A DNA stretch of 64,000 nucleotides from contig NW_024466512.1 of NCBI RefSeq assembly GCF_017591425.1, positions 22,993,501 through 23,057,500 on the forward strand. Direction: 5' to 3'. Of this stretch, positions 46,493-57,914 are shown one piece after another. The notes beneath the pieces are model-generated. The model worked only from the letters and a program-made list of their open reading frames with translations. It did no database searches and was not told where the DNA came from. The position numbers were made by a program, and so were the translations under genes. Numbering within the stretch: position 1 is the first letter of the stretch; every line of letters begins with the position of its first letter. This DNA is from Ochotona curzoniae. Its lineage: Eukaryota; Chordata; Mammalia; Lagomorpha; Ochotonidae.

Positions 46493-48460
46493 GTGACCTG
46501 GTGGTTCTCGATGGCTCTCTCACGGCAGGCTGGCTTCAGGGCCGAAGCTGCTGGGGAGCCCGGGGCTTCTTCCCATCCTCGTGTGTCCGTGAACTCTGCC
46601 TGTCCTCGCAGAGTCAGCGGTGGCACTCCCAGAGTGCTCTGCTTCAGATTCCTGACTATTCCATGGGACAAGCTCGGGCCCTGATGGGGCTGTCTGCCCA
46701 GCTGGATGAGGAGTTGGACTTCAGGGAAGGGGACGTGATTACTATTATCGGAGTTCCAGAACCAGGTTGGTTTGAAGGGGAGCTGGAGGGTCGCAGAGGC
46801 ATCTTCCCAGAAGGATTTGTAGAGCTCTTGGGGCCCCTGAGGACTGTGGATGAGTCGGTAAGTTCTGGAGAGCAGGATGACTGCATTGTGAATGGCGACA
46901 TGGAAACGCCTGTTGGAGAAGGAGAGAGTGAGCTGGGTGACAGTGATGAGAAGCCAGGGGCCTATGGAATTGCTCTCTACAGATTCCAGGCCCTGGAGCC
47001 CAACGAGTTGGATTTCGATGTTGGGGATAAAATCCGGATTCTGGCAACCTTGGAGGATGGCTGGCTGGAAGGTTCCCTGAGGGGCAGGACGGGCATCTTT
47101 CCCTACCGGTTTGTAAAGTTGTATCCTGACCAGCGGGATGAGGAGACCCCACCGCAGGAAGGCGACCATCATGAGATCATCGAGCCCCCCTCGGAGGATT
47201 TAGGGAATGGCTTAGCCATGGGGGAAGCCCAGAGGGCCAGTGAGGTTGTTTCTGAAACATCCCCTTCTGCCCACCAGCACCTGACCTCTGAGTGTGCCGT
47301 GAACCAGCATGCTCAGCATGGTGAGGGTGCCCCTGGAGGGCCCCCAAGAGGCCCGGGAGGACCTGCAAAGCCTCCTGACAGAGACTCCTCTACGTTGGGT
47401 CATACAGGAGTCGCCAATGGCCTTTCCTCCCAGCCACAGGCACCTTTTCACCCCAAGTTGCAGAGAAGCCAGTATTACACCACTGCAGGAGGGGGCCCCC
47501 AGGGCTCAGCAAGGTGCCCTGACCTTCCTTCGGCAGCCAGGACTAGAGACTATGCCAGCCTACCTCCCAGAGGGACCGGTTCCCAGCCGAGAACTCTGCC
47601 CACATCATTGCCTGTCCTTCAGAGGGGCTCGTCCCTTCCAGCCTGCCGAGGAGTCAGACCTAACTCCTGGAGTCCCCAGCCACAGGGTCCAGCTCCATGT
47701 GCTAAGAAATACCAAGCATGCAAAGAAAACGCCACTGGTTTGAGCTATGCACCAGAGCAACCAGAACTGAAGCCTGGCCCGCAAGGCCAGTGGCCCACTC
47801 TGGAAGTTCCAGCACATTCCCAGGCAGAGGGCAGCCTTGATCTGGATTCTAAGTTGACTCAGCAGCTAATAGAGTTTGAGAAGAGCTTGGCAGGCCCTGG
47901 CACCGGACCAGATAGAGTCTTTCGCCACTTTTCCATCATGGACTTTAACTCCGAGAAGGATATCGTGCGGGGTTGTCCCAAGCCAGCCTCCCTACAGGAG
48001 CTGCCAGAGAGGAGGAGGGCATTGAGGCCTCCACCGCCCCGGCCCTGCTTCCCTGCACCTGCTTCTCCCCATCTGCTTGTTGACCAGAGCCAGACACCTA
48101 CACCTCCCTTGGCCATGCGCCCCTCCCGCCCAGCTCCCCTCCCTCCCTCAGCGCAGCAGAGGATGAGCACAGTGTCCCCCAAGCTTGTAGCTGGTCCCCA
48201 TCCCAGATGTGACACCCCAGAAGAGGAGCACCCTGAACACATGCAGGGGAGCCCAAACCACACCTCCCCACACCCTTTCGTCTTGGTGAGGATTCAGGAA
48301 GTGGAGCGGGACTTGGACGTGTACAGCCGAGCTCAAGAGGAGCTGACTTTAATGCTGGAGGAAAAGCAAGACGAGTCGTTGAAGGCCGAGACCCTTGAGA
48401 ATCTTGAGTTCTATGAGAGCAACATTGAAAGTCTTACCATGGAGCTCCAGCAGCTCAGAG
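46493..48460 (+). CDS. DNMBP: DNMBP coding exon 4: SH3-2 to SH3-4, Ser/Pro linker, coiled-coil start
   Basis: Long 1,968-nt exon, phase 1 to phase 1, encoding residues 90 to about 745. In order: the rest of SH3-2 (Trp103; its PSSCV strand has Cys120 where most SH3 domains carry Tyr or Phe), SH3-3 (about 145-204, Trp182, Phe198) and SH3-4 (about 245-303; ALYRF, Trp280, Phe296). Next comes a long low-complexity Ser/Pro/Gly linker, a conserved LTQQLIEFEKSLAGPG segment, RHFSIMDFNSEKDIV, and two proline-rich stretches (RPPPPRPC and RPAPLPPSAQQR, near 600-645). The exon ends in a charged helical tail (about 685-745) that should run into the coiled coil before the DH domain. Acceptor CTCCAG|GTGACC; donor CAGAG|GTAAGT with GT at 48461-48462. 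Uninterrupted frame, so functional. The linker diverges most from human and seems about ten residues shorter by memory. Confidence 0.96.
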
Positions 48461-49065
48461 GTAAGTGATGGGAATAGTGTCCAGAGCCCTACTGGGTCCT
48501 GACGCCCACCAGGCCAGGGAAGAGTTGGCCCATGTTTATAAGGGTTATGTTTCCATGTTTGAAGTTGTGACTACAATAATCAACAGTGAATAATTATCCC
48601 ATGAAAAGATTACACCTAAATTTTCAGGAGTGATTTATGTGAGAGTACTTCAGAAAGCTAATCTAAGTTGTATATTTTTTTAAAGGTATAGATTTAAAAA
48701 TACTTACACACATTTAATATAACATTCATTTAATGCTATTCCATACTATGGTTAGTTGTTTATATACTTGTAAACATATAGAAGTATGTACTTATCAACT
48801 TTCCTTATAATTCTATTTTTCTATGAACTTTTCAAAGTACCCTCATTTATATACATGCATATGTATGAAATAAGTACATGGTTGTTATCATGAATTTACA
48901 TGCTGTGATATGATTATGTATTTTAATAGTAGGTTGAGATGCTCTCTGCCTGATAACAATCAGCTTTTTAAACAGAAAAGAGTCTTGATGTTTTTAGAGC
49001 AGCTTTAGGATTCCAGCACAACTGAGAGGAACATGTAGAGAAGTTCCACATAGAACCAGCACAGG

Positions 49066-49395
49066 GGCCCAGCGGTGTGGACTAGGGGCTGAAGTCCTCA
49101 CCTTGAACATGCCAGGATCCCATATGGGCGCCGGTGCTAATCCCGGCAGCTCCACTTCCCATCCAGCTCCCTGCTTGTGGCCTGGGAAAGCAGTCGAGGA
49201 CAGCCCAATGCTTTGGGATCCTGCACCCGTGTGGGAGACCTGGAGGTAGTTCCTGGCTCCTGGCTCCAAATCGGCACAGCACCGACCATTGTGCTCACTT
49301 GGGGAGTGAATCATCGGACAGAAGATCTTCCTCTCTATAGCTCCTCCTCTGTGTATATCTGACTTTGTAATAAAAATAAATATTAAAAAAAAAAC
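49066..49395 (+). mobile_element. C SINE, young
   Basis: GGGGCCCAGCGGTGTGGAC head; duplication around CAGCACAG; tail TTTGTAATAAAAATAAAT. Confidence 0.9.
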
Positions 49396-49399
49396 AGCA

Positions 49400-49560
49400 C
49401 AGCTTCCCCCATTAGTAACACTTTTGAAATGTCTTTCTTATTATTTCAAAATAATTTTAGATTTCTAAAAAAGTCACAAAAATAATACAATTCATGTACA
49501 CTATTCATTTAGCTTTACCACCTGAACATCTTATATGACTATAGAATATCAAATACAGAA
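49400..49560. mobile_element. Possible old LINE-1 remnant
   Basis: Fragments such as AACATCTTATATGACTATAG and AAATTAACATGATAATG recall an old L1-related repeat. Too diverged for orientation or boundaries. Confidence 0.3.
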
Positions 49561-49691
49561 AATTAACATGATAATGTATGATATTATAAAAGAGTAAAGA
49601 GGAGAACAACACAAATATCAAATAAAAATGTTTTAAAAACTGAAGGGAAATACCATGAATATTTAGTAATTTAAAATTATTCCTGGCATCA

Positions 49692-49992
49692 GCATTTTGC
49701 TAGAGTGGGCTGAACTGCCACCTATGACATCGGAGCCCAGGGGAGCATCAGTTTTAGTCTGGCTGCTTCACTTCTGATCCAGCTCCTGCTGATACGCTTA
49801 GGAAAGCACTGGAAGATGGCCCAAGTGCTTGGATCCCTGCCATCCCACATAGGAGACCCAGATGAAGTTCCTGGCTTTGGCCTGGCCCAGCCATGGCCAT
49901 TGTGGCCATTTGTGGAGTGAACCAGGTCTCGTCCTTTGTCTTGCCTTCTCCCTCTGTTCTCTGCCTTTAAAATAAATAAATCTTTTCTTGAA
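49692..49992 (+). mobile_element. C SINE, older
   Basis: ACTTCTGATCCAGCTCCTGC; TAAAATAAATAAATCTTTTC tail. Confidence 0.75.
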
Positions 49993-50001
49993 ATGGGATT
50001 T

Positions 50002-50243
50002 GAGGCCTGCACTGTGGTGTAGTAGATTGAGTCTGCACCTGTGATGACAGCATCCCATATGAGATGAGTTGGAGCTGCGTTTTAATCCAGGCTGCTTCAG
50101 TTCCAACCCAGCTCCCTGCAGATGTGTCTGGGAAAGCAGTGAAAGAAAGCTCAAGTCCCTCTTCACCCACATGGGAGAGCCGGAAGAAGTTACAGGCTCG
50201 CTCTAAGTCTGCCTTTCAAATAAAAATAAACATTTTTTTTTTT
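50002..50243 (+). mobile_element. C SINE, older, shortened
   Basis: GAGGCCTGCACTGTGGTGTA head; TTTCAAATAAAAATAAACAT tail; 3' body partly missing. Confidence 0.75.
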
Positions 50244-50376
50244 TTCAGGGAGGGGATTAGAGAGTCAAAATATGAGCTGCCCTTTCTGGTAGTTTTTGAT
50301 GTTTATTTTGTGACTGACATCTTGGGGTCAGAAAAAAAGTTTTCATTTTGTGTTGATGTTGGTTGTATATTACTTA

Positions 50377-50692
50377 AAAAAAAAAGATTTATTTATTTTT
50401 ATTGCAAAGTCAGATATACAGAGAGGAGGAGAGACAGAGAGGAAGAACTTCCATCCTATGATTCAAGTGACCTCAACGGCTGGTCTGTGCCAATCCAAAG
50501 CCAGGAACCTCCTCCAGGTCTCCCACATGGGTGCAGGGTCCCAAGGCTTTGAGCCGTCCTTGACCGCTTTCCCAGGCCACAAGCAGGGAGCTGGATGGGA
50601 AGTGGAGCTGCCAGGATTAGAACTGGCGCCATATGGGATCCTGGCACATTCAAGACAAAGACTTTAGTCACTAGGCCACTGCGCCAGGCCCT
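50377..50692 (-). mobile_element. C SINE, young
   Basis: A-run then GATTTATTTATTTTTATTGC; flanks TGTATATTACTT on both sides. Confidence 0.9.
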
Positions 50693-50704
50693 GTATATTA
50701 CTTT

Positions 50705-50930
50705 TTCTAAGCTAACTTTATTTTTTGGTAGTATTTTTATTGCCAACTTATATGACAAGCAGAGAGACAAATATCTCCCATCCCCTAGTTCACACCCCAA
50801 ATACCAGCATCCTGGGTGGCAGGAACCCAAATATTTGAATTATCATATGTTGCCTCTCAGAGTAGACATCAGCAGGAAGCTGGAACTGGAAGTAAAGGAT
50901 CTGGGGTTGAAATCGAGTACTCCAGGATGC
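50705..50930 (-). mobile_element. C SINE, old
   Basis: TAGTATTTTTATTGCCAACT; ACTCCAGGATGCGATGC. Confidence 0.6.
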
Positions 50931-50936
50931 GATGCA

Positions 50937-51215
50937 GACAGTGAGAGAGAGAGAGATCTTCCATCTGATGGTTCACTCCCCAGAGGCCACAGCAGCTGGA
51001 GCTGAGCCAATCCAAAGCCAGGAGCTTGGAGATTCTTCTGGGTCTCCACATGGGTGTAGGGACCCAAGGATTTTGGGCCATGCTCTGCTGCTTTCCCAGA
51101 CCATAAACAAGGAGCTGAATCGAAGTGGAGCATCCAGAGCTTGAACTGGCACCCCTTTGGGATGCCAGGGTCATAGGCTGAGGTTTGGTCTATTATGCCA
51201 GGATGCTGATCCCAA
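50937..51215 (-). mobile_element. C SINE, tail end missing
   Basis: GAGAGAGAGAGAGATCTTCC; GTCTATTATGCCAGGATGC. Confidence 0.75.
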
Positions 51216-51227
51216 AAGCATTTTCTT

Positions 51228-51500
51228 GATAGGTTTATTTATTTATTTATTTTTTTAATTTTAAAGCAGAGTTACAGAGGAACCCCAAGTGATTGCAGTG
51301 GATGAAGCTGGGCCAAGCCAATGCCAGGGGTCTGAAACTCCTTGTGGGTCTCCCATGTGGGTGGCAGGGTCATCTGCTTTCCCAGATGTATTAGTAGGGA
51401 GCCAGGTCCAAAATGAAGCAGCCAAGACTTGAACCTATGCTCATATGGTATGCCAGAATTACAGGTGGCAGCTCAACGTGCTGCACCAGAATGAATTCAC
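51228..51500 (-). mobile_element. C SINE, old
   Basis: GTTTATTTATTTATTTATTT tail; CAACGTGCTGCACCAGAATG. Confidence 0.7.
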
Positions 51501-52414
51501 CCCAACGCTGAAAGTATTCTGGCTCCTGTTTGTTCTGATTTTGACTTTGTCATTGAAATCCACTTTGGTTTTGCTAATCAAATTTTAGATAAATTTCTGA
51601 TTGTGTAGGAATATTTCTCTTTGCATTTCTTCAGTTAAAATATTTACTGAGAACCATAACCTGTGGCAAATATTGAACTTGAAAAAGCTAGGCAAACATT
51701 GAAAAATATTGCAGCGTTGAAACCTTCACCTCTGTCGGTATGATTCAATGACACTGGAGACAACATGTGTCAGAATTGCCGGTATAACAGCTTTGCTTGG
51801 ACCGTCACTATTAGGATTTATTGAGCATCTGCTGTGAAAATGGGCTTTTAAAATCTTTTTTTTTTTTTGTAAGAATGGCTCACTGCCAGGGCTGTGAGCA
51901 CACACTCTTCAGAACCCGTGGGTGGCACAGCCACAGCTGTGAGCAGGGCGAGTGGCTTCTGTAATGACCCCCTCTCCTGCCCACTCTTTCCTGGTTGCTG
52001 GTTATGTTCTCTCTGACCTTTTGCTCTGTGTGTCAGTGTTTCTGCCCTTGTCAGCTCGACGCTGGGGGATTCCTATGAGTTGGAAGCATCTCTAGCTTGT
52101 TGTTAGACTTTATCCTCACAGGAAGAGTCTAGTACTTTCTAGGACTTTCTCCTTTCCAGATTGATCAACTGGTTTCTGTTAGGATTTGAACATACATACA
52201 TTTCCCTTGAAATACTAAGAAGAAATTTCCACACGGAAACAGTAGTTGTGGTCAGGTTCAACTTAAAGCAGTGTCAAGGCTTCATGTCTCATGGCTGCGG
52301 TGACTCAGGTATCACAACGCTAGCTGTAAATTCTCCAGGGTTAGTTAGCCCTGCTCCTTTCACACTCAGGAATTCTCTAGTGCCTGAGTAGGACAGATAG
52401 TCAGGGTGTGCATT

Positions 52415-52510
52415 TCTTTACTCAGCAGATATTTCTTGAGCATGGACTGTGAGCCAGGCACTGACTACACATTGATTCATATTTGTATGTTTTGAAACAC
52501 TTTGTGACCA
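52415..52510 (-). mobile_element. MIR SINE fragment
   Basis: CAGATATTTCTTGAGCATGG then GTGAGCCAGGCACTGACT: antisense 3' end. Confidence 0.5.
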
Positions 52511-53859
52511 TGCTGATACTGACCTCTGTAGCCAGTCGTGCTGTGTGTCTGGCTGCCTTTGAGTCACAACCTTGGAATTCAGCCGTGGGTCAGCGCCTGG
52601 ATCCAGCTGTCATAGATCTGTTGTAGGACTGGCTGTTGTAGGCATAGTAACATTTTGGGGAGTTGCAGACCGAGTCAGCCTCCCCCACAGCAGGAGCCCT
52701 GCCCCCAAGCCCCTCTCACGCAGCCTTTCAGACAAAGCCAAGAGGAAGGTTGACTAGAGACTCACAGGGTGATTTTTAATGATAACTGTTGTAAGTCAAA
52801 TCTGTGTGTGTGTTTCAGGGAAGTAGTGTTTTCTGCAGATGTTGGGCAGATTCCAGCAGGGCAACAAGCTAAAGTGCTCTTTATCCCAAAGTGGTCCTTG
52901 ACTACTCCGATGCTTGCAGTTGGAAAGCATGGTTTTCCTGTGTTCAGAAACAGTGTCCTCCTGAAGGCTTCTTGGACTGCCTCAGGTCTAAGACTTGTTT
53001 CTCAGATTGGTAGGAGACAATGCCGTCTGTGGTCCTCTAAGAAATGAAAGCTTACGTAAGAGGAACGATCATCTTGTTGTTTCTTTTTCTTGTGCGTCAG
53101 AACATGAGACGCAAGCAAGTGACATCTGGCCGAGGGTGTTGGCTCTCTACAAATTAGCTCAGTTACTTCTAGAGGATTTTATCCTGGCGCAAAGCAACAA
53201 TTGCAGACAGAACCCATCAGCAGTCTGTTCATTCGGGAGAGAAAGCAGTTTTTTCTTTTAGGTGTCGTGGGAAAGTATGTGTTCAATGTGGCGGAGAGTG
53301 GGACCCCTTCCGACAGGACTGACTGCCAGCCTTGTTCTTAGTCTGTCGTGTGCCTTCTGGGACACTGCACGTCTCTTGGTTCCAGGCACAGGGGGTGGGG
53401 ACGCTGGAACAGAGCCAGGTTCTTGGTGTGTCATGTTGATATCACCAAGACCTTGGAGCACACAGTGAAAGAACTTGTCTTCAGCTAGCATGGGACCCTC
53501 ATGCTGTCACACCCCTACCTGCACGTGCCTATTGCTGCCTCTTTCTAGACCCACTTCCCCAGCTGCCAGCCCCGAAAGACAGGGCAGCCGCCATTTAGCC
53601 AGGAGTGTTGAACTCCTGCCCCACCCTGGGCAGTGCTCTTGGCCCTCCCAGGTACAGAAGTCAAAGCTCTCCTGGGAGGTGACAACTGAGGCAGATGCTG
53701 GGGAGCCAGCCATGTCATTCTGGGGAGGGGGTCCTAGTGTGCCCGCTCAGGAGATTGGAAGGCAAGTAAGCATATGTGAGGTCTGTAAACAAGAGCAAGG
53801 AGGTTGGTCCACCAGAGCGGTGGCATAGGCCTGGTCATTCCCCATGCAGAGCGAGAGAA

Positions 53860-54370
53860 GCCACCGGGAGGTATTGAGTAATATCACCTGACCTGTGCTG
53901 GGTGCTGTGGACAGGAGATGTAGGGCAGAGGCAGAGACACTGGAGGAGGTAGCCATGGTGACCCAGTTGAGAGATGGCGGCAGTGTGCCATGTCAGTAGC
54001 AATGTGGGTGCTCAGCCCTAGGATGTTTTGAGTTACAGCCAGCAGGACTTAGGGTGGACTGGGTGCGAGATGCAAGGGAATGGGAAGAGTTGAGAAGGAC
54101 CCTGCGGCCGAGCACCTGGAAGGATTGGAGTTGCCATTCACCAGCCACCATTCACCAAGGTGGTAAAGGCAGGGTTTAATAATGTGGAGGGTAAAGGAGG
54201 TGAGCAGGAGCAGGAGGAAGCAGGCCCGCAGAAGCGATTGCTGGGTCAGAGGAGGCCTCCAGGAGACCGGGGACGACTGAATCTCATGACCATAGAATTT
54301 GTTGGCTCTGGCAGGAGTGTTTCATTGAAATAATGATGATGGTGGAGGAGCCCTAGATGAGTGGGTTGAA
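53860..54370 (-). mobile_element. LINE-2 remnant
   Basis: GTGCTGGGTGCTGTGGACAG at the left; ACCTGGAAGGATTGGAGTTG then CCATTCACC in the middle; CAGGAGTGTTTCATTG and GTGGGTTGAAAAGACAATG at the right. This is the order seen in antisense L2. Confidence 0.5.
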
Positions 54371-54384
54371 AAGACAATGAGAAG

Positions 54385-54682
54385 GGGCTGGCATTGTGAC
54401 ATACTGGGTTAAGCCGTTGCATGTGACATCAGTTTCTTATATGCCCTAGCTGTTTTGCTCCTAATCCAGCTCTCTGCAAATAAACCTGGGATATCAGGAG
54501 TCCACTGGGGTCCCACTTACATGGGAGACCTGGCAGAAACTCCTGGCTCCTGGCTTTGACCCAACATGGCCCTGGCTGCTACAGCCATTTGGGGAGTAAA
54601 CCAACAGAGAGAGCTAACCGTTTTTATCTTTCCCTGTGTGTAGCTATGCCTTTCAAATAAATAAAGTAAACCTTTAAAAAAA
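54385..54682 (+). mobile_element. C SINE, older
   Basis: GGGGCTGGCATTGTGACATA head; TTTCAAATAAATAAAGTAAA tail. Confidence 0.8.
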
Positions 54683-54694
54683 AAAATAAGAATG

Positions 54695-54990
54695 AGAGGG
54701 CATGCACTGGAATCCCATATGGGCTCCTGTTCATGTCCTGACTGTTCCACTTTCCATCCAGCTCCCTGTTTGTGGCCTGGGAAATCAAGAGAGGATGGCC
54801 AAAGCCTTGGGTCCCTGCACTGCGTGGGAGACAGGAAGAAGCTCCTTGCTCCTGGTTCCTGGCTTCAGATCAGCTCAGCTCTGGTCATTGCGGCCACTTG
54901 GGGAATGAACCAGAGGATGAAAGATCTTTGCCTCTGCAAATCTGACTTTCCAATATGAATGAATAAATAAATAAACCTTAAAAAAAAAAA
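54695..54990 (+). mobile_element. C SINE, head missing, directly after the previous copy
   Basis: GGAATCCCATATGGGCTCCT; tail AATATGAATGAATAAATAAA. Confidence 0.8.
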
Positions 54991-55136
54991 AGAATGAGAA
55001 GTAAGGACATAGACAGTCAGTATATGGCCTACTCAGAAGTCTTTCTTCCTGTAAAAGAAGGCAAAGAAACAACATGGAAGCTGGAGGCAACGTTGGAGTG
55101 AGGAGCTCACAGATGTTTATAACAAGGGAAATTCTG

Positions 55137-55325
55137 GGGCTAAGCCCATAGTGTAGCCAGTTAATCTTCTACCTGCAGCAGTGGGGCATCCCATATGGGT
55201 GCCAGTTTGTGTCTTGGCTGCTCTGCTTCCATTCCAGCTCTGTGCTTATGATGTAGGAAAGCAGCAGAAGATGGTTCAGGTCTTAGGTTTCTGCACCAAT
55301 GTAGGAGGCCCAGAAGAAGCTGCAG
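55137..55325 (+). mobile_element. C SINE, 3' half missing
   Basis: GGGCTAAGCCCATAGTGTAG; CATCCCATATGGGTGCC. Confidence 0.7.
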
Positions 55326-55605
55326 CACCTCATAAATAGGAGTGGGAGTGAAGTCAAGGGCCTTTAAGGGTCAGGAGGGAGTGGGGCCCTGTGAATCACA
55401 AAGAGATTAGCCTAGAATCAAAGCAAAAACATTTCTTCCAGATCAGATAAAAGGAGGGAGGCAGGGCAAATGGGTACAGGTAACAGTAGTATACAGATTG
55501 GATGCGGAGACAGGTTTGGGCTTGGAGGGATTAAATCATTTTTCTAAATTAAAGAGCTGGTGGGTGGGAAGATCAAGATCTTAATTATTTTAAAAAGGAT
55601 CTAAA

Positions 55606-55786
55606 TTATCATTAATATTTTTATTTTTATTGGAAAGGTAGATCAGATTTATGGAGAGGACAGAAAGATATTCACCTACTGGTTCATTCCCCATATGGTT
55701 GCATCTGAAGCCAGGAACTTCTTTCAGGTCTCCCATGTAAGTGCAGGATCCCAAAGCTTTGGGCCATCCTCCACTGCTTCCCAGGC
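55606..55786 (-). mobile_element. C SINE, tail half, interrupted by an LTR
   Basis: TTTTATTTTTATTGGAAAGG; it stops at GCTTCCCAGGC exactly where the LTR begins. Confidence 0.85.
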
Positions 55787-56794
55787 TGTTAGGAATTTTC
55801 GCCATTAACCCAAAATGCCAGATGTCATGAGTCACACAGGAGGTCTTTATTCCAGTGGAATAGGTGGCCATGGGGAAGGGAGGTAAAGCAAGGCAGAAGA
55901 TGGCCGTGGGAAGGGAGAGATAGCAAAGGACAGATAGAAGAAGAGAGAGACATCCCCTGCTATAGTGAAGAGGGAGCTCCAAGGGAGGCCAGCGAGAGAG
56001 CCAAGGGGGAAAGCCAAGAACTGAGGGAGGCCATGTACGTGGGAGCATGTCTGTATGGCCCAGGGCTGACATTGGGAATTTAGGGTCTTGAGGGGATTGG
56101 TGGATAGGGCTGTGGGTGGGCTGTGAGGGATTGGTGCATAGGGCTGTCAGAGCCATGAGGGATTTGTAAATGTGACAGTAGGCGGGTACTGAGGGGAAGG
56201 GCAACAAGGGATAGGTTGGTAGGGACATCAGGTACGGTGCCATGAGGTGACAGCTGGTTGGTGGGAACAGAGTTACAAAGTTACAGCAGATGGTATTTAA
56301 AATGGCACTGAGTCGATGATTATGGGGGTCGTATCAATCTTCTGGGCCGATGTTTAAGTCACTCCTCACATTCCTTCCCTTTGTTTTATGTAAAGGAAGA
56401 GGGGCGTTGCTTCCTTCTATAGCTTCTTTGAGCTGAGTTTGGGTGCAGTGTTCTTTAGGTGGCCATCTCACAGTGGTTTAGGGGAGGAATGGGAGGTTTC
56501 AAGAGGCTGGTGTCCATAGAAATGGAGGGAGGGGTTACTTATCAGAAGCCCTTTTTGAAAGGTAGTTTGAGTTCTACCAGAGACTCGCAGGAATATATAG
56601 TCTCCATGAGTTTGTTTTAATAGGGAGCTTGGGGGTGCCTCTGTGGTGGCAGATAGATCAGCCGATATTTGTGACGTGTCGTCATGGCAGGTGTTGACCT
56701 TCTGCACAGATTCAGCATTCCAAACATTCCTGGATGGGAGTGTCCACTTGACTTTGGCAGGGTGCTGGAGTCACTTCTGCTCAGCCCCAGAACA
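55787..56794 (-). mobile_element. Solo LTR of an endogenous retrovirus, inserted in a SINE
   Basis: A 1,008-bp insertion splits a C SINE (55606-55786 and 56795-56885). Its ends on the + strand are TGTTAGG and AGAACA, so it is bounded by TGTT...AACA as an LTR should be. On the minus strand an AATAAA polyadenylation signal (near 55850) precedes the 3' end, and a TATATATTCC box lies near 56595. No gag, pol or env frame is present. The distance between TATA and AATAAA is long, so the alternative is a 3' LTR of about 570 bp plus a short internal remnant with a polypurine tract (near 56370). The flanking target duplication is unclear. Confidence 0.6.
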
Positions 56795-56885
56795 GGACAT
56801 AAGCAGGGAGCTGGATGGGAACTGGAGCAGCCAGGACACGAACTGGTAAGGTGAGGATTTACTGCTTGAGCCATTGCACTGGGCC
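56795..56885 (-). mobile_element. C SINE, head half of the interrupted copy
   Basis: Resumes at ACATAAGCAGGGAGCTGGA and ends GCCATTGCACTGGGCCC. The cytosine-to-adenine difference at the junction blurs the target duplication. Confidence 0.85.
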
Positions 56886-57259
56886 CTGAAATCTGTGTTC
56901 TTAACCTTGCAGCTAGACTGTTCTCATAGCTAGGATGAGCTGAATTAATGGCAAATTAAGATGGGGCGCTCACCCTCCAGCAACTTCTAGCTTTTCAGTA
57001 ACAAGTACGATGAAGTCACAGGGGCAAGGTGCTCTGAATGACAGCAGGGACCACAGACATGTGAGTTGCAAAGGTAGAGCCTAGAAAAAGGGAAGAGTGG
57101 CCATCAGCCTCATCACAGCCTGCCTGAGGTCTGGGTCATCACACATGGAGGTGAAACTCCCATCTCACTCAACACTTAGACAGTGATTTCATTTAGCTTC
57201 ACACAGCCTGTTTTATTTTATTTTTAAATATTGCTTAATAGTTGAGAGGGATGTACACC

Positions 57260-57325
57260 CATGTGGGCCTCTGATTAGGGTGGGGAGGGTCAGGTATGGA
57301 GGTAGATGGGACACATGTTGCAGTC
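57260..57325 (+). repeat. Left copy of a 66-70-bp direct duplication flanking a retrocopy
   Basis: Begins CATGTGGGCCTCTGAT and ends CATGTTGCAGTC, followed by 18 T. The right copy at 57845-57914 matches apart from a few substitutions and a 4-bp indel and is followed by 12 T. It is either an unusually long target-site duplication or a small segmental duplication. Confidence 0.7.
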
Positions 57326-57343
57326 TTTTTTTTTTTTTTTTTT

Positions 57344-57844
57344 GATGAATTGGTAAAAATTACAAATGTTTTAATTATATGTACCCTCATTTTTTTTAAA
57401 CCAGGCAAAACATACATACAAAAAGAACAATTTTCAGCTTCTTTCAAGTTTACTTTTAGGTATAGATGAGAAAAACAATTTTAGACTTCTATATAGTCCA
57501 ACTTGCAATGAAAATAGTCTAACTCTCCATAAGAAGAAATGGAATGGGACACTTGTTACTGGGCGATATCTCTTCCAAACAGAAATGGGAGGGGAATGTG
57601 AATAACAACGTTCTCACCTAACATTTGCTCATTTTGGTAATTTTATTAATTCTAGATATATTGGAAAATAAGCTCATCTGTTAACTATTAGCTAAATACA
57701 AAACTATTTGCTGCTTTATTTGTAGATACAGAATCCTGTAAGTATCTGTAACGAGCCCAGGAAGCGCTTCTCCCACAGGTTCAAATCTATACAAAATCTA
57801 TCTGTCAAATCAATGAAGCTATTCACAAAAAGCTGCAGAAAATT
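57344..57844 (-). pseudogene. 5'-truncated processed retrocopy of an unidentified mRNA
   Basis: On the + strand it starts directly after an 18-T run, that is, a poly(A) tail on the minus strand. On the minus strand an ATTAAA signal (57370-57375) lies about 26 nt before the A-tail, the correct cleavage distance. At the 5' end of the copy one minus-strand frame stays open for about 43 codons and ends at TAA near 57712, so the piece may hold the last codons plus the 3' UTR of a cellular gene. I do not recognise the gene. Direct repeats on both sides mark it as a retrotransposed copy. Confidence 0.6.
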
Positions 57845-57914
57845 CATGTGGGCCTCTGATCAGGGTGGGGAGGGTCAGGTATGGAGGAAGGTGGGTGGGG
57901 CACATGTTGCAGTC
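57845..57914 (+). repeat. Right copy of the 66-70-bp direct duplication
   Basis: Second copy of the sequence at 57260-57325, abutting the 5' end of the minus-strand retrocopy and followed by a 12-T run and CCCTCTCTGCTG, presumably the original genomic context. Confidence 0.7.

Noticed and set aside
46345..47172. 275-codon minus-strand frame over exon 4
   Set aside because: Shadow of the real SH3-coding frame on the other strand.
52769..53261. Adjacent plus-strand frames of about 90 codons
   Set aside because: Overlapping in different frames, no domain, no conserved start and no splice sites that link to DNMBP.
55590..56243. 217-codon minus-strand frame
   Set aside because: It crosses the LTR/SINE boundary and has no retroviral domain; an accident of Pro-rich LTR sequence.
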